From positions 1 to 19,557 of the forward strand of contig JAIQCW010000311.1 of the NCBI GenBank assembly GCA_020283715.1: a stretch of 19,557 bases of DNA. Direction: 5' to 3'. The stretch's first letter is position 1, and every line of letters starts with the position of its first letter. Position numbers and translations under genes: made by a program. Below are positions 7,002-16,388 of the stretch, piece after piece. The notes below the pieces were generated by a model that was not told where the DNA came from, did not search any database, and worked only from the letters and a program-made list of their open reading frames with translations. The DNA comes from Cytauxzoon felis. Its lineage: Eukaryota; Apicomplexa; Aconoidasida; Piroplasmida; Theileriidae.

Positions 7002-9154
7002 ATGAATGTATTATGTATCGGTTGTAATAATGTAACAAATTCTACACTAATTTGTCCTATTTGTAAATCTAATGGTATAATAAATCATTTTTGTTCACAA
7101 GAATGCTTCAAAAATACATGGTTAGAGCATAGCAAATTACATGATTGTGTATGTTTATATATAATTTTATAAATTTATTATATAGGATAAAGATAATATA
7201 ACATTACAAGATGATGCACATTTAAAGTAAATTTATATTCATATACTCATCTTAATAATTTCATTACAGCAAGTTTAAATATTATAAATTCACTGGTACA
7301 TTACGGCCATATCCTATAACACCTCAAAAAATTGTACCAAAACATATACAACAACCAGATTATGCATATAACGGAAGGCCAGAATCAGAAATGACTGCTA
7401 AAGCCAATAAAGTCATTAAACAATATACACCACAACAAATAAAGGTATTAATAATACAATCATAACCTAAATAAATACATTAAATGCTCATTGATGCTCT
7501 ACTATACCTACTCTTACACCTGAGGTCTAATCCTCTGTTCCCACTCGCCGTTCCACCTGATGTCCTTTCCTTATCTTGCAGACAGCTCTTCTATTTACTT
7601 CCCCCTCCGCTTCCCGTAGATCAGCTGCGGGTAGTCCACTTGAGGTTACATTATTAACTTCATGATTTTCCGGGTTAACATCTTTTGTTCCTCCGGGTAG
7701 ACATTTCCTGATCTCATTAACTTCGCCACGATCTCCGGGAGTGGCTATACTCTTTAGAGATAGGTAATTAGAAGAGGCTCCACGCCTAGTGGAAGAAGAG
7801 TTGGATTGGACCTCGAGTGGAGAGCTGTCTGCAGGACGAAGAGAGGTGGAGTGGAAGGAGTGTTGGATTGTAACCTCAGGTGGATACACAACTGTTCTAA
7901 CTTGATAAAAAAATATTGTATCTTATAATTTTATTCATATAGAAAATCAGACGTGCATGTGTATTAGGTAGAAAGGCTTTGGATTTGGCAAATTCATTGA
8001 TTGGTCCTGGTGTAACTACTGATGAAATTGATACTAAAGTACATGAATTTATTGTTGCTCATAATGGTTATCCATCTCCACTTAATTATTTTGGATTTCC
8101 AAAATCTTGTTGTACGTAAGTTTTTATCTCTAAAATGAATTATAATTCAAGATCTGTTAATGAAGTTATATGTCATGGTATACCTGATTCAAGGTAATTT
8201 TTTATTTGAATTCAATAGACTTATTAATAATATTAGACCATTAGAAGAAGGTGATATAGTAAATGTTGATATTTCTGTTTACCTAAATGGTTATCATGGA
8301 GATTTAAATGAAACATTTTTTGTTGGAGAAGTTGATGAAGATTCATATAGATTAACTAAAGCAGCTTATACATCGTTAATGAAAGCTATCAGTTTATGTA
8401 AACCAGGAATGTATTATCGTGAAATTGGTGATATTATCAATGATGTAGCAGATGATTACAAGTATTTTAAATATATATTATAATTATCAATAAAATAACA
8501 GATGTAGTGTTGTTAAAAGCTATTGTGGTCATGGAATTGGTACTGAATTCCATCTAGCACCAAATGTACCACATTATCGTAAAAATAAAGCAGTATGTCT
8601 ATATATATACTTTAACACCTTCAATGTCAATTCCATCCGACGTCTAATCACCTTCTCTTCCACTAGCTGTTCCAACCGAGGTCCAATCCAACTCTCTTCC
8701 CACTGCCGTGGAGGCTTCATCTATTTACCTATCCCTAATGGGTGGAGCCACTCCCGGAGATCGTGGCAGTAGAGAAGTTAGTCATTGGACCTCGGGTGGA
8801 CAACGTCTCACTGATACTTCACTCTGATAAAATTACTTTTAGATTGGTGTATTGAAGCCATATCAAGTATTTACTATAGAACCTATGTTAAATTTAGGTA
8901 ACTTATAATTAACTTAATGTGGATTCAATTGTTATTAGGCACATACAAGGATACTAAGTGGCCTGACGATTGGACAGTTGTAACAACTGATGGAAAGAGG
9001 TCATCGCAATTTGAACATACATTAGTTGTAACGGATACTGGTAAATTGATATAAATTATATGTTTAATAATTATTATCAGGCGTTGATGTATTAACAAAA
9101 CGTTTGGAAACTTCACCACCACTGGGTTTCGATGTTAATGAAGTAGAATATTAA
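7002..9154 (+). CDS. methionine aminopeptidase type 1 with N-terminal zinc finger, ten exons
   Basis: Exons 7002-7148, 7186-7226, 7270-7444, 7943-8115, 8152-8193, 8219-8461, 8502-8592, 8843-8897, 8939-9040, 9081-9154 (1143 nt, 380 aa). Introns are 37, 43, 498, 36, 25, 40, 250, 41 and 40 nt, all GT...AG. It removes the initiator Met from nascent proteins in the cytosol. Residues 1-49 form a C6H2/MYND-like zinc finger (C5-x2-C8, C18-x2-C21, C31, C35 and His residues), as in eukaryotic MetAP1. The catalytic pita-bread domain has all ligands: His187 (EVICHGIPD), Asp210 (VNVDISVY), Asp221 (HGDLNETF), His284 ([10 protein letters not shown]), Glu317 (FTIEPML) and Glu348 (SSQFEHT). Length fits MetAP1. 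Introns 3 and 7 each carry a GC-rich repeat (R4, R5); unspliced, the gene looks broken. Confidence 0.95.
7505..7895. repeat. GC-rich modular repeat, copy R4, longest (intron 3 of the methionine aminopeptidase gene)
   Basis: Lies in the 498-nt intron 7445-7942. Order on the + strand: A (ACACCTGAGGTCTAATCC, about 7516), a short CCACTCGCCG piece, degenerate A (CCACCTGATGTCC, 7553), module C (about 7566-7634, with CTCTTCTATTTA at 7586-7597), A (CCACTTGAGGTTA, 7635), about 75 bp of extra sequence, module B (7724-7795, TAATTAGAAGAG at 7765-7776), reversed A (ATTGGACCTCGAGTGGA, 7805-7821), a fragment of reversed C (GCTGTCTGCAGGACGAAGAG), and reversed A (7868-7883). The same module order on the + strand as R2, but the host gene is on the other strand, so it is antisense relative to R2, R3 and R5. 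A 120-codon open frame on the minus strand is not credible as a gene. Confidence 0.85.
8625..8806. repeat. GC-rich modular repeat, copy R5, shortest (intron 7 of the methionine aminopeptidase gene)
   Basis: Lies in the 250-nt intron 8593-8842. It consists of degenerate A (CCATCCGACGTCTAATC, 8633), a CCACTAGCTG piece, A (CCAACCGAGGTCCAATCC, 8672-8689), reversed module B (CCACTGCCGTGG... to CCACTCCCGGAGATCGTGG, 8699-8767; core ATCTATTTA ending 8727), and reversed A (ATTGGACCTCGGGTGGA, 8784-8800). Module C is absent. Removing the element would leave an intron of about 68 nt, normal for this genome. Confidence 0.83.
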
Positions 9155-9190
9155 TATTTTTGTAAATTATTTTAATAAATATATATATTT

Positions 9191-10613
9191 ATGGATAGTG
9201 ATCGATTTTTAGATGTAATACGCAAGGATTGGTGTGAAGGTGTAGAGGAAGATGACTTGAATGAGTTGTGTACCGATGGTATTAAAGTATATCAAATAAT
9301 ATCTACATTGGACATAAGTAAACCAAAGTATAAGTTTAAAGAGGTGGTAGAAGAAGATGAAGAAGAGGTGAATGAGGATACACATGTATCAAAATTCATT
9401 AAGAAGACGGATAGAATGTTAAAGTTGGTATTGTATGATGGTAGAAATTATCATATGGCGTATGAATATGAACAGATTGCGGCATTTGACATATTTCATG
9501 TTAGTGAGGATATGCCAAGAAGATGTTGTAGTAAAATAGCTGTATATAATTCACCTAAAATTTATAGAGATGCTATGTGGTTGAATCAATATAATGTAAA
9601 GTTATTATTTGAAGGATTTATATGTGTTCATGGAGAACATACAAATGGTACACAAACTACGGATATACCAAATGAATTTGGAAGTATTAATGATAATAAG
9701 GATACATGTAGTGATATACAAACAACTGTACATGTAGGTGATGATAATATATTGGATATATCTAAGGATGAAGTTAATAGAATATTATTAGATACACAAG
9801 CATCTATAAATAGAAATAATTATGAAGTTATAGTTGTAGATGATGATGATGATGATTTAAATATAGAAATAAATGATGATAATTTAGAATATACTATAGA
9901 TTTTAATAAATACTTTCCAAAACAATCAAATTATAATAAAAATAGTTATATATTATATTTATATAATAATAAAATTAAATCAACTAATGAAGAATATGTA
10001 AAATACTCAAAAGATTATATATTTAATATTTTTAATGATAATATAGATATAACTTTATATAATTTAATAAGTAATGTCAATAAAAATTATGAAATATGTA
10101 TAGATTATAATAAAATTATAGATAATATTTGTAATGAATATAAATATGGTTATTTAAATCATACAATACCATTATATATTCATGAAGATATTAATGATAA
10201 TAAAATATTACAAATTAATAATATTTTATATAATTTAATAGATATTTGTTTTGATACAAGAGAATATTTTAAATCTAAATATTGGTTTGGTATATTTGAT
10301 GATTGTATAACAACTAATTGTTTTTGTATATTTTCTCTTAATTTACTTGTACCATTTCTTGATAAACAATATTGTAAAGATGATTTATCAATATCTAATC
10401 AATTAAATTCATTAGAAGGATTTTTTTTCATTTGAAACTATAGAAATTAATGTAAGTTTTAATATTTTATTTTATATTTTTATATATAAATAGGATACTA
10501 TAATTAATATTATAAGAGAATATAATGATACATTAGATCCAGATATTCATCAAATTAGAATCAAAAATATAAATGAACAATATAATTTAATAGAATCAAT
10601 AATTAATTTCTAA
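9191..10613 (+). CDS. RMI1-like OB-fold protein (putative RecQ/Topo III complex subunit)
   Basis: The frame opens with ATG 9191 and starts 37 bp after the methionine aminopeptidase stop. Residues 1-45 (VIRKDWCEGV...LCTDGIKVYQIISTLDIS) are a helical start like the RMI1 N-domain. Residues about 72-145 look like an OB fold: MLKLVLYDGRNYHMAYEYEQI, CCSKIAVYNSPKIYRDAMWLNQYNVKLLFEG. RMI1 proteins hold TopoIII and BLM-type helicase together for double-Holliday-junction dissolution. An acidic, Asn-rich linker with a poly-Asp run follows; the C-terminus, with YWFGIFDDCITTN, could be a second OB fold. The unspliced frame stops at 10433-10435. Two models rescue the tail: exons 9191-10348, 10416-10451 and 10494-10613 (introns 67 and 42 nt; 437 aa), or one surplus T in the T8 run at 10421-10428. 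The last exon ends with TAA 10611-10613. The family call is by eye and tentative. Confidence 0.55.
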
Positions 10614-11080
10614 TTTAATTTATTTTATAATATATATCTATTCATTATATGTCATTATATGTGTCGTATGTAATAATTATTCATTATTTTATTTATATAT
10701 AAAATAATTATATTTTACATCATTATTTTTATTTATATATAGATTTTATTAGACAACATTTCGTTTATAAAAAATCTCATCATAATAAATTGTAGGGTAA
10801 ACACCACAAATGTAGGGATTGACCCACAATTTAATATTCAATATATTGTGTTGGTAGTTATTGTAATGTATAATAATTAATGACAATGATTATTAATAAA
10901 AATTATCATCAGTATGATTATTATAATCTAAATTTATTATAATATTAAATTTAAATAACATTTAATAACATTAAATTAAACTTTTATACAATACTAGTAT
11001 ATATGGTAGTTACATTCACTATATGATCTTAATATAATAATATATATTTTTAATAAAGATAAATAATTTATATATAATTA
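10614..11080. other. convergent intergenic region with a bulged hairpin
   Basis: 467 bp between the ends of the RMI1-like and nucleotidyltransferase genes. AT-rich and without coding signal. An inverted repeat, AATTGT-a-GGGT (10788-10798) with ACCCACAATT (10822-10831), gives a 10-bp stem with one bulged base. The word TGTAGGG occurs twice (10791 and 10811). It may mark 3' ends of both transcripts, but there is no direct evidence. Confidence 0.4.
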
Positions 11081-12433
11081 CTATAATATATTAGAGATAT
11101 TATTATTAGTTAAAAGTAAATGATATGTTTTTCGCATTTCATTTATTATGCGTGTTTGATTTTGCGATGCGATATTTGCCACGTCGGTACCAATCTCAAA
11201 TGGATTATCTACATGAAATGGTGTTTGATATTCATTAATATGTTCAAAATTATAACAATCTATACTTCTTATGCAAATTGGTTTATTAGGTGAGTGTATA
11301 TTAAACCAACCAAAATATTTAAAAAATTCCATTAATAATATTCTTAATGGTTTATTATTTGGTTCACTATCATTTCTTAGATATATTAATTCATTTTCAA
11401 TTTTTTCTGGATCATTTGTAAAACGACAATCTACACCAGATACATATCTTGGTGATTCATTAATAGAAAATGCTAAATCTTGGAGTGATGGTAATATAGG
11501 TGGAGTACAACGTTGCAAAAAATGTATAACCATTAATGTTATAGCAAATGAGCCTAATGTACCTTTTGATCTATCATTAAGATCCCTATTTTTTGCCCAT
11601 AATTTCAAACATAAAATTAATTTTCTAACTCTATCATCACATGATACATATGCAGATATTAATGAACTATTAACTACAGCTAATACATTATTTATCGATA
11701 TGTCAATCGACGGCATTTCTAAATTTTCAAATATTTCATAATTATTCTTTGAATATATAATTTTATTCGATACATTATTAATAACAACTTTTTTATTTAA
11801 TTTCCAGTGTAATATCGGTATTTTTGCTGTAAATCTATATTCAAATGTTCTGTTACTAGATATGGGTATTAAAACAGTAGATATTCTTCTAAGATTTCTA
11901 ATTATAGCACTACGAGAATGTACATTTGGGATTTGTACACATACATCCAAATCACTAGTGTCGGTCCATAGACCATTAATAGCACTTCCAAATAAGGAAA
12001 CTGAACACTTATTATTAACTCTTTCCCTCAAAAGTAACTCTAAATATTGTACAATCAATTCGTTGCGTTCGTTTAATGTATTTTCGTCATATTTACTTTT
12101 AATCAACTTATCCAGGGCACAATTTTCGTCCAAATCTTGCTTCTCATCAACACATGTTGTTTTATCGCAATTAAATTTCAAAAATGAATCATTAAAATTA
12201 TTATTTCTTAATTTATTGAACTTTAAATCCTCATTAGACAAAGGGTAATTATATTCGTCATCTTCATAACACAAATTACTGTCTAAAACTTCATCAGATA
12301 TTAATTTTTCGTGAGTCAATCTATTTATATCATATGGTTCGAATGAAAAATGTCTAATTGATGGAAATCTTTTGCATTTTGTGTTAACATTTAGTAAATT
12401 AATGAAACATGATTTATATCGACACACAAACAT
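11081..12433 (-). CDS. non-canonical poly(A)/terminal uridylyl transferase (Cid1/TUTase-like), possibly mitochondrial
   Basis: Single exon of 450 codons; ATG 12431-12433. These enzymes add A or U residues to RNA 3' ends. The nucleotidyltransferase motif is intact: SLFGSAINGLWTDTSDLDVC (146-165), with the GS pair (149-150) and Asp161/Asp163; the third carboxylate is Asp244 in PSIDISINN. The central domain follows: VRKLILCLKLWAKNRDLNDR (269-288), GTLGSFAITLMVIHFLQ and the PILPSLQDL segment (the usual place of the nucleotide-recognition region). Near the C-terminus are a PAP-associated domain (PLRILLMEFFKYFGWF) and DPFEIGTDVANIA-like PFEIGTDV. Residues 1-30 are basic, hydroxylated and almost free of acid (MFVCRYKSCF...RHFSF), compatible with a mitochondrial presequence; the next 100 residues are low complexity. 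No RNA-binding domain is seen. Substrate unknown. Confidence 0.85.
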   Translation of the reverse strand: MFVCRYKSCFINLLNVNTKCKRFPSIRHFSFEPYDINRLTHEKLISDEVLDSNLCYEDDEYNYPLSNEDLKFNKLRNNNFNDSFLKFNCDKTTCVDEKQDLDENCALDKLIKSKYDENTLNERNELIVQYLELLLRERVNNKCSVSLFGSAINGLWTDTSDLDVCVQIPNVHSRSAIIRNLRRISTVLIPISSNRTFEYRFTAKIPILHWKLNKKVVINNVSNKIIYSKNNYEIFENLEMPSIDISINNVLAVVNSSLISAYVSCDDRVRKLILCLKLWAKNRDLNDRSKGTLGSFAITLMVIHFLQRCTPPILPSLQDLAFSINESPRYVSGVDCRFTNDPEKIENELIYLRNDSEPNNKPLRILLMEFFKYFGWFNIHSPNKPICIRSIDCYNFEHINEYQTPFHVDNPFEIGTDVANIASQNQTRIINEMRKTYHLLLTNNNISNIL

Positions 12434-12741
12434 CTCAAATTTTGTCGTATAGACAATTACCCACTCCTTTTGTAGTCATAACAAAACATATGCTTTAGTG
12501 AGCAAAATTATGTGGAATCTAATCACTTTTATATCAACAAGCAAGGGTTGTTCCCCACTATGGTTCATATATTTCATAGTTATTTCTGGGATACTGTTTC
12601 AAATTTTATTTTAATAAGGCAGTTATATCTATATTTATATTTAATTTACTAGTACTTGACAGTTGATTATCAGATTTTTTCTTCAGATGATTATTTGTTA
12701 TCTATCAAGTTAATCTTTGGTAATATTTAGCGTTTTTCAAG
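12434..12741. promoter_or_regulatory. divergent promoter region, nucleotidyltransferase (-) / Hsp60 (+)
   Basis: A 308-bp gap between two divergent ATG codons, less AT-rich than other gaps. It includes GGGTTGTTCCCCAC (12544-12557), short G and C runs facing each other. No recognised heat-shock element could be delimited with confidence. Both products are probably mitochondrial, so co-regulation from this shared region is plausible but unproven. Confidence 0.45.
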
Positions 12742-14841
12742 ATGATATTATCAACATTAAGGAACGTAACCTTACAACGCAGTTTAAACAATAAAATACA
12801 GTATCGTTATTTAAGTAAAGACATTAAACATGGTGTCGAATGTAGACAAGGCCTATTAGCCGGTTGTAACAGCTTAGTTGACGCAGTTAGTGTAACATTG
12901 GGACCAAAAGGAAGAAACGTTATTATATCATCTCCATATGGTCCACCAAAGATAACTAAAGATGGTGTAACTGTTGCAAAATCCATTGATTTATCTGACA
13001 AGCTTGCCAATATGGGAGCACAATTAGTAAAACAAGTATCTTCAAATACTAATGATAAAGCAGGCGATGGTACAACTACTGCTGCTGTATTGGCTAGAGC
13101 TATATTTCAGCGTGGATGTAAACTTGTAGATTCTGGATTAAATCCTATGGATTTACTTCGGGGTATGTTAATTTTACAAATAAATTTTATTTTATATTTT
13201 AGGAATTAATTTAGCAGTTGAGAAAGTAAATGGTTTTCTTGATGGACTTAAGAAAGAAGTTACTACAGATGCGGATATTTTAAATGTGGCTACGATATCT
13301 GCTAATGGAGATAAAGTTGTTGGTTCATTAATTACCGATGCAATGAAGAAGGTTTGTGAAGTTCTTGTTTCTTATAATTTTCACTATTTAATATTAAATG
13401 TACATTAATACTTTTTTACAGGTTGGTAAAGAGGGAACGATAACTGTTGTTGAAGGAAAAACGTTGAATCATGAATTGGAAGTTGTGGAGGGTATAAAAT
13501 GGGATAAAGGATATATTTCACCACACTTTGTTAATAATGTCAAGGATATGAAAGTAGAATTAGATCGTCCTTATATATTATTATGTAATGAAAAGGTTTC
13601 TAATGTTAAGACTATATTACCTATCTTGGAGCATACATTACAACAACAGTCATCTTTATTAATTGTGGCAGAGGATATAGATGGGTATGTTTATTAAAAC
13701 TAATATGTCAACAATTAATTAATAAATTTAGAGAGGCCTTGGCATTGTTGATTGTTAATAAATTACGTTTGGGTATTAAAGTTTGTGCAGTAAAAGCTCC
13801 TGGTTTGTACAAAATTATCTTTCTTAAACATATTAAATAGGTTTTGGTGATCATAGAAGGGAAACTTTGTTGGATATTGCTGAAATGACAGGTGCTACAG
13901 CATTAGGTGATAATACAACCTTCGGTGAAAGTGCTGATGGTAATTATGTTTCATATCTTGGTAGAGCAAAAAATGTTACGGTTACAAAAGATCATACGAT
14001 AATTGTTGAGGGATTAGGTGATAAAACTAGAGTTGACGAACGTTGTGATGGAATCCGTGCATTAATTCGTAATTGTGACTCAGAATATGAGAAAGATAAA
14101 TTAAAAGAGAGATTAGCAAGATTAACTGGAGGAGTTGCTATTATTAGGGTATGTTTTAACTAAATATAAATGAAGTAAATGAAATTTACCCATTGTATCC
14201 ATATTTTTACTTATGATTATATATATTCATTTTTTTAAAAAAATTCTTTTATAATTTTATATAGGTCGGTGGAGCTAGTGAAGTTGAGGTAAATGAGATT
14301 AAAGACCGTATTGAAGATGCATTATGTGCTACAAAAGCTGCTGTTGAGGTTTGTTTAGAATAATAATTGCTTTTATACTTCAAATTAGGGTGGTATTGTA
14401 CCTGGTGGTGGTAGCGCTCTTTTATACGCATCAAAAACATTAGATTCATTAAAGACTGAAAATTATGACCAAAAAATGGGCGTAGACATTGTTAGAGATG
14501 CTATAAAAACTCCAATAAAACAAATAGCAATTAATGCTGGTTATGAAGGAGCAGTTATTGCTGAACATTTACTTAAATCTAATGATAATTCTAAAGGATT
14601 TAATGCACAAACCGGTAAATACTGCAATATGTTGGAGGAAGGTTAGTTTTACCTTCATTTTAAGTCATTTTTATAATTTAATTATTATATAGGTATACTA
14701 GATCCTACCAAAGTTGTAAAGACAGCTCTAACTGATGCAGCATCTATTGCATCGTTAATGACAACTTCTGAGGTCGCTATATTTGATTCTGTAAATGAAA
14801 AAACAGAAGAAACTAACAATATGAACCAACCAATGTATTAA
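12742..14841 (+). CDS. hsp60: mitochondrial chaperonin Hsp60 (Cpn60), eight exons
   Basis: Exons 12742-13162, 13203-13351, 13422-13684, 13732-13802, 13841-14148, 14265-14348, 14389-14641, 14693-14841 (1698 nt, 565 aa, a normal Hsp60 length). Introns are 40, 70, 47, 38, 116, 40 and 51 nt. It folds imported proteins in the mitochondrial matrix. The first 25 residues ([25 protein letters not shown]) are basic and Ser/Thr-rich with no acid, a presequence. ATP-site motifs are intact: [10 protein letters not shown] (51-60), [11 protein letters not shown] (72-82), and [14 protein letters not shown] (107-120). The apical domain has the KAPGFGD junction near 300. The C-terminal equatorial half opens with [12 protein letters not shown], where the usual second Glu of the signature is Gly. 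The C-terminus ends NNMNQPMY, without the GGM repeats common in group I chaperonins. Confidence 0.96.
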
Positions 14842-14988
14842 TTTATTAATATTTGTATATTTTTTTTATAAAATCATGTGCATAGGTGATTCATTATGAG
14901 GCTAGCCTATTACAATAAATATTTCATTAAGTTTAACATATATTATTATATATTAGTTATAAATTGTTTAAATGTAAATTAATTATAT

Positions 14989-15055
14989 AGCCCAAAGGGG
15001 CAATAAATCTATACATTTTTTATTTATCATATCGCAAACGTATTAAGATACGTTT
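14989..15055. promoter_or_regulatory. two small hairpins upstream of the membrane-protein gene
   Basis: In the 259-bp gap after Hsp60, GCCCAAAGGGGC (14990-15001) is a short G/C palindrome-like run. AAACGTAT (15036-15043) and ATACGTTT (15048-15055) form a perfect 8-bp stem with a TAAG loop, ending 45 bp before the ATG at 15101. They may belong to the promoter or 5' untranslated region of the next gene, or to the 3' end of Hsp60. Confidence 0.35.
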
Positions 15056-15100
15056 TTACTAGATGGAATCATAAAACAAATTTCTAGACATTTAAAGCAG

Positions 15101-16322
15101 ATGAAAGTTCTTAAACCTGTACAAAATATAAATTTTAGGGATTTAGTTCCTACTAGTACAAGTTCTATTTATTCGATTTTTTTTATAACATCATTTTTAT
15201 TATCTATTGCGTTAGTTAATTCGGGTGAAGATGGTATGTTTTAATGTTTTTATTTATAAATTAGTATAAATTTTTAGTTTTTCAAGCTTATACATCATGC
15301 CATGGTGATAAAACATTCGATATAACATGGATTGGCATATTGGTTTTATCACAGTGCTTATTATTATTACCAACACTTGATAAATCGAGTATTATTGAAA
15401 CCGATTCTAATTCAACAGATAACGATAAATCATCGTCGTCTAAGAGTGGTTCATTAAGTGTATCACCAGGTTACGAGTATTCAAAAGATCCATCACTTGA
15501 TAACGAAGATAAGAATCGATTTGTTTTGGATAATAAAGATAATCCTGTTAAATGGCTAAATAAAACTAAAAAAATAAGAACAAATATCTTATATGTTGGA
15601 ATTCATTATGGATGATTGTATATCATTTTATCTTATTTTTAGGAATGCATGGTACATTATTAGCTTCACGTATTCATGGAATAATAGATTTAAATAGATA
15701 TGCTATTGATACTTGTCAACATTTATCGGAGTTTCCATTTGCTCTGACATCTCCAGCCTTAAAGGTACCACTTGTAAGTGAAGCTGTATTTATAATTGTC
15801 TATTTGACATTTACTGTACATGAACTTGTTATAAGGAAATCTGAGAATTCTGCATACATTAAAAATTTTATTGGTTCGCATTATTTCAAAGAATCAAAAT
15901 TATTAGGGATTATTAGAATATTATTGCAAATGGTTATATTTGGCGGTGATATCTTGATAATCGTTAGATCATTTTTATATGGATATGGTTCACCAATGCA
16001 TTTACTTGTTGGTTTTTCTCTTGCAATGTTAATGTTGTGGATTAATTCTGTAGTTGGAAAAATATTACAGCTAACATATATTCAACGTGTTAAGACCGCT
16101 AGTGTCGATTTTAATTGGTTGTGGTCTATTTTAAGTGGAGCTACAATTTGGCTTTGTGGATTTTTATTTTATATATCAGTATATGGATTACCGTATTACA
16201 CATTATACCTATACATACATCTATTATCATGGATAATTTTGTTAATGTTAACATATTATCGTGGTTCTCAGATTTTTGTTTTAACTAACATTACACATGG
16301 ATGGTCTTCCACATTTGGATAA
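15101..16322 (+). CDS. unrecognised multi-pass membrane protein with one anomalous exon junction
   Basis: Exon 1 15101-15233; a 44-nt GT...AG intron; exon 2 from 15278; the last part ends with TAA at 16320-16322. I do not recognise the family. About eight hydrophobic segments are seen: SIYSIFFITSFLLSIALV, WIGILVLSQCLLLL, a Ser/Asp-rich hydrophilic loop, then segments near GTLLASRIHGIIDL, EAVFIIVYLTFTV, IIRILLQMVIFGGDILIIV, LLVGFSLAMLMLWI, IWLCGFLFYISVYG, and YLYIHLLSWIILLML. The frame breaks at 15610-15645: exon 2 reads into TGA (15613-15615), while the downstream frame is good from GGAATGCATGG. A normal acceptor (TTTATCTTATTTTTAG, ending 15642) is present, but no GT donor gives the right phase. 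A GA...AG intron 15611-15642 would give exactly 382 codons. An ATG at 15612 overlapping the TGA is an alternative second start. Confidence 0.62.
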
Positions 16323-16388
16323 TCTATTTCACTATAATTGTATATATTATATATCAACATATATGTCAGTGTAGTCAGTTTATAATAA

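Noticed and set aside
7527..7889. 120-codon minus-strand open frame with bacterial-looking codon use
   Set aside because: It lies fully inside repeat R4 within a methionine aminopeptidase intron; the composition is that of the repeat and the translation shows no domain.
2345..8806. CRISPR array or tandem satellite
   Set aside because: The repeated blocks are kilobases apart, differ in length and orientation, and have no regular spacers.
11271..12248. Two plus-strand open frames of 156 and 128 codons
   Set aside because: Antisense shadows of the nucleotidyltransferase, whose catalytic motifs are on the minus strand.
14899..14908. Perfect palindrome AGGCTAGCCT after the Hsp60 stop
   Set aside because: Ten bases only, no second copy and no clear function; likely chance.
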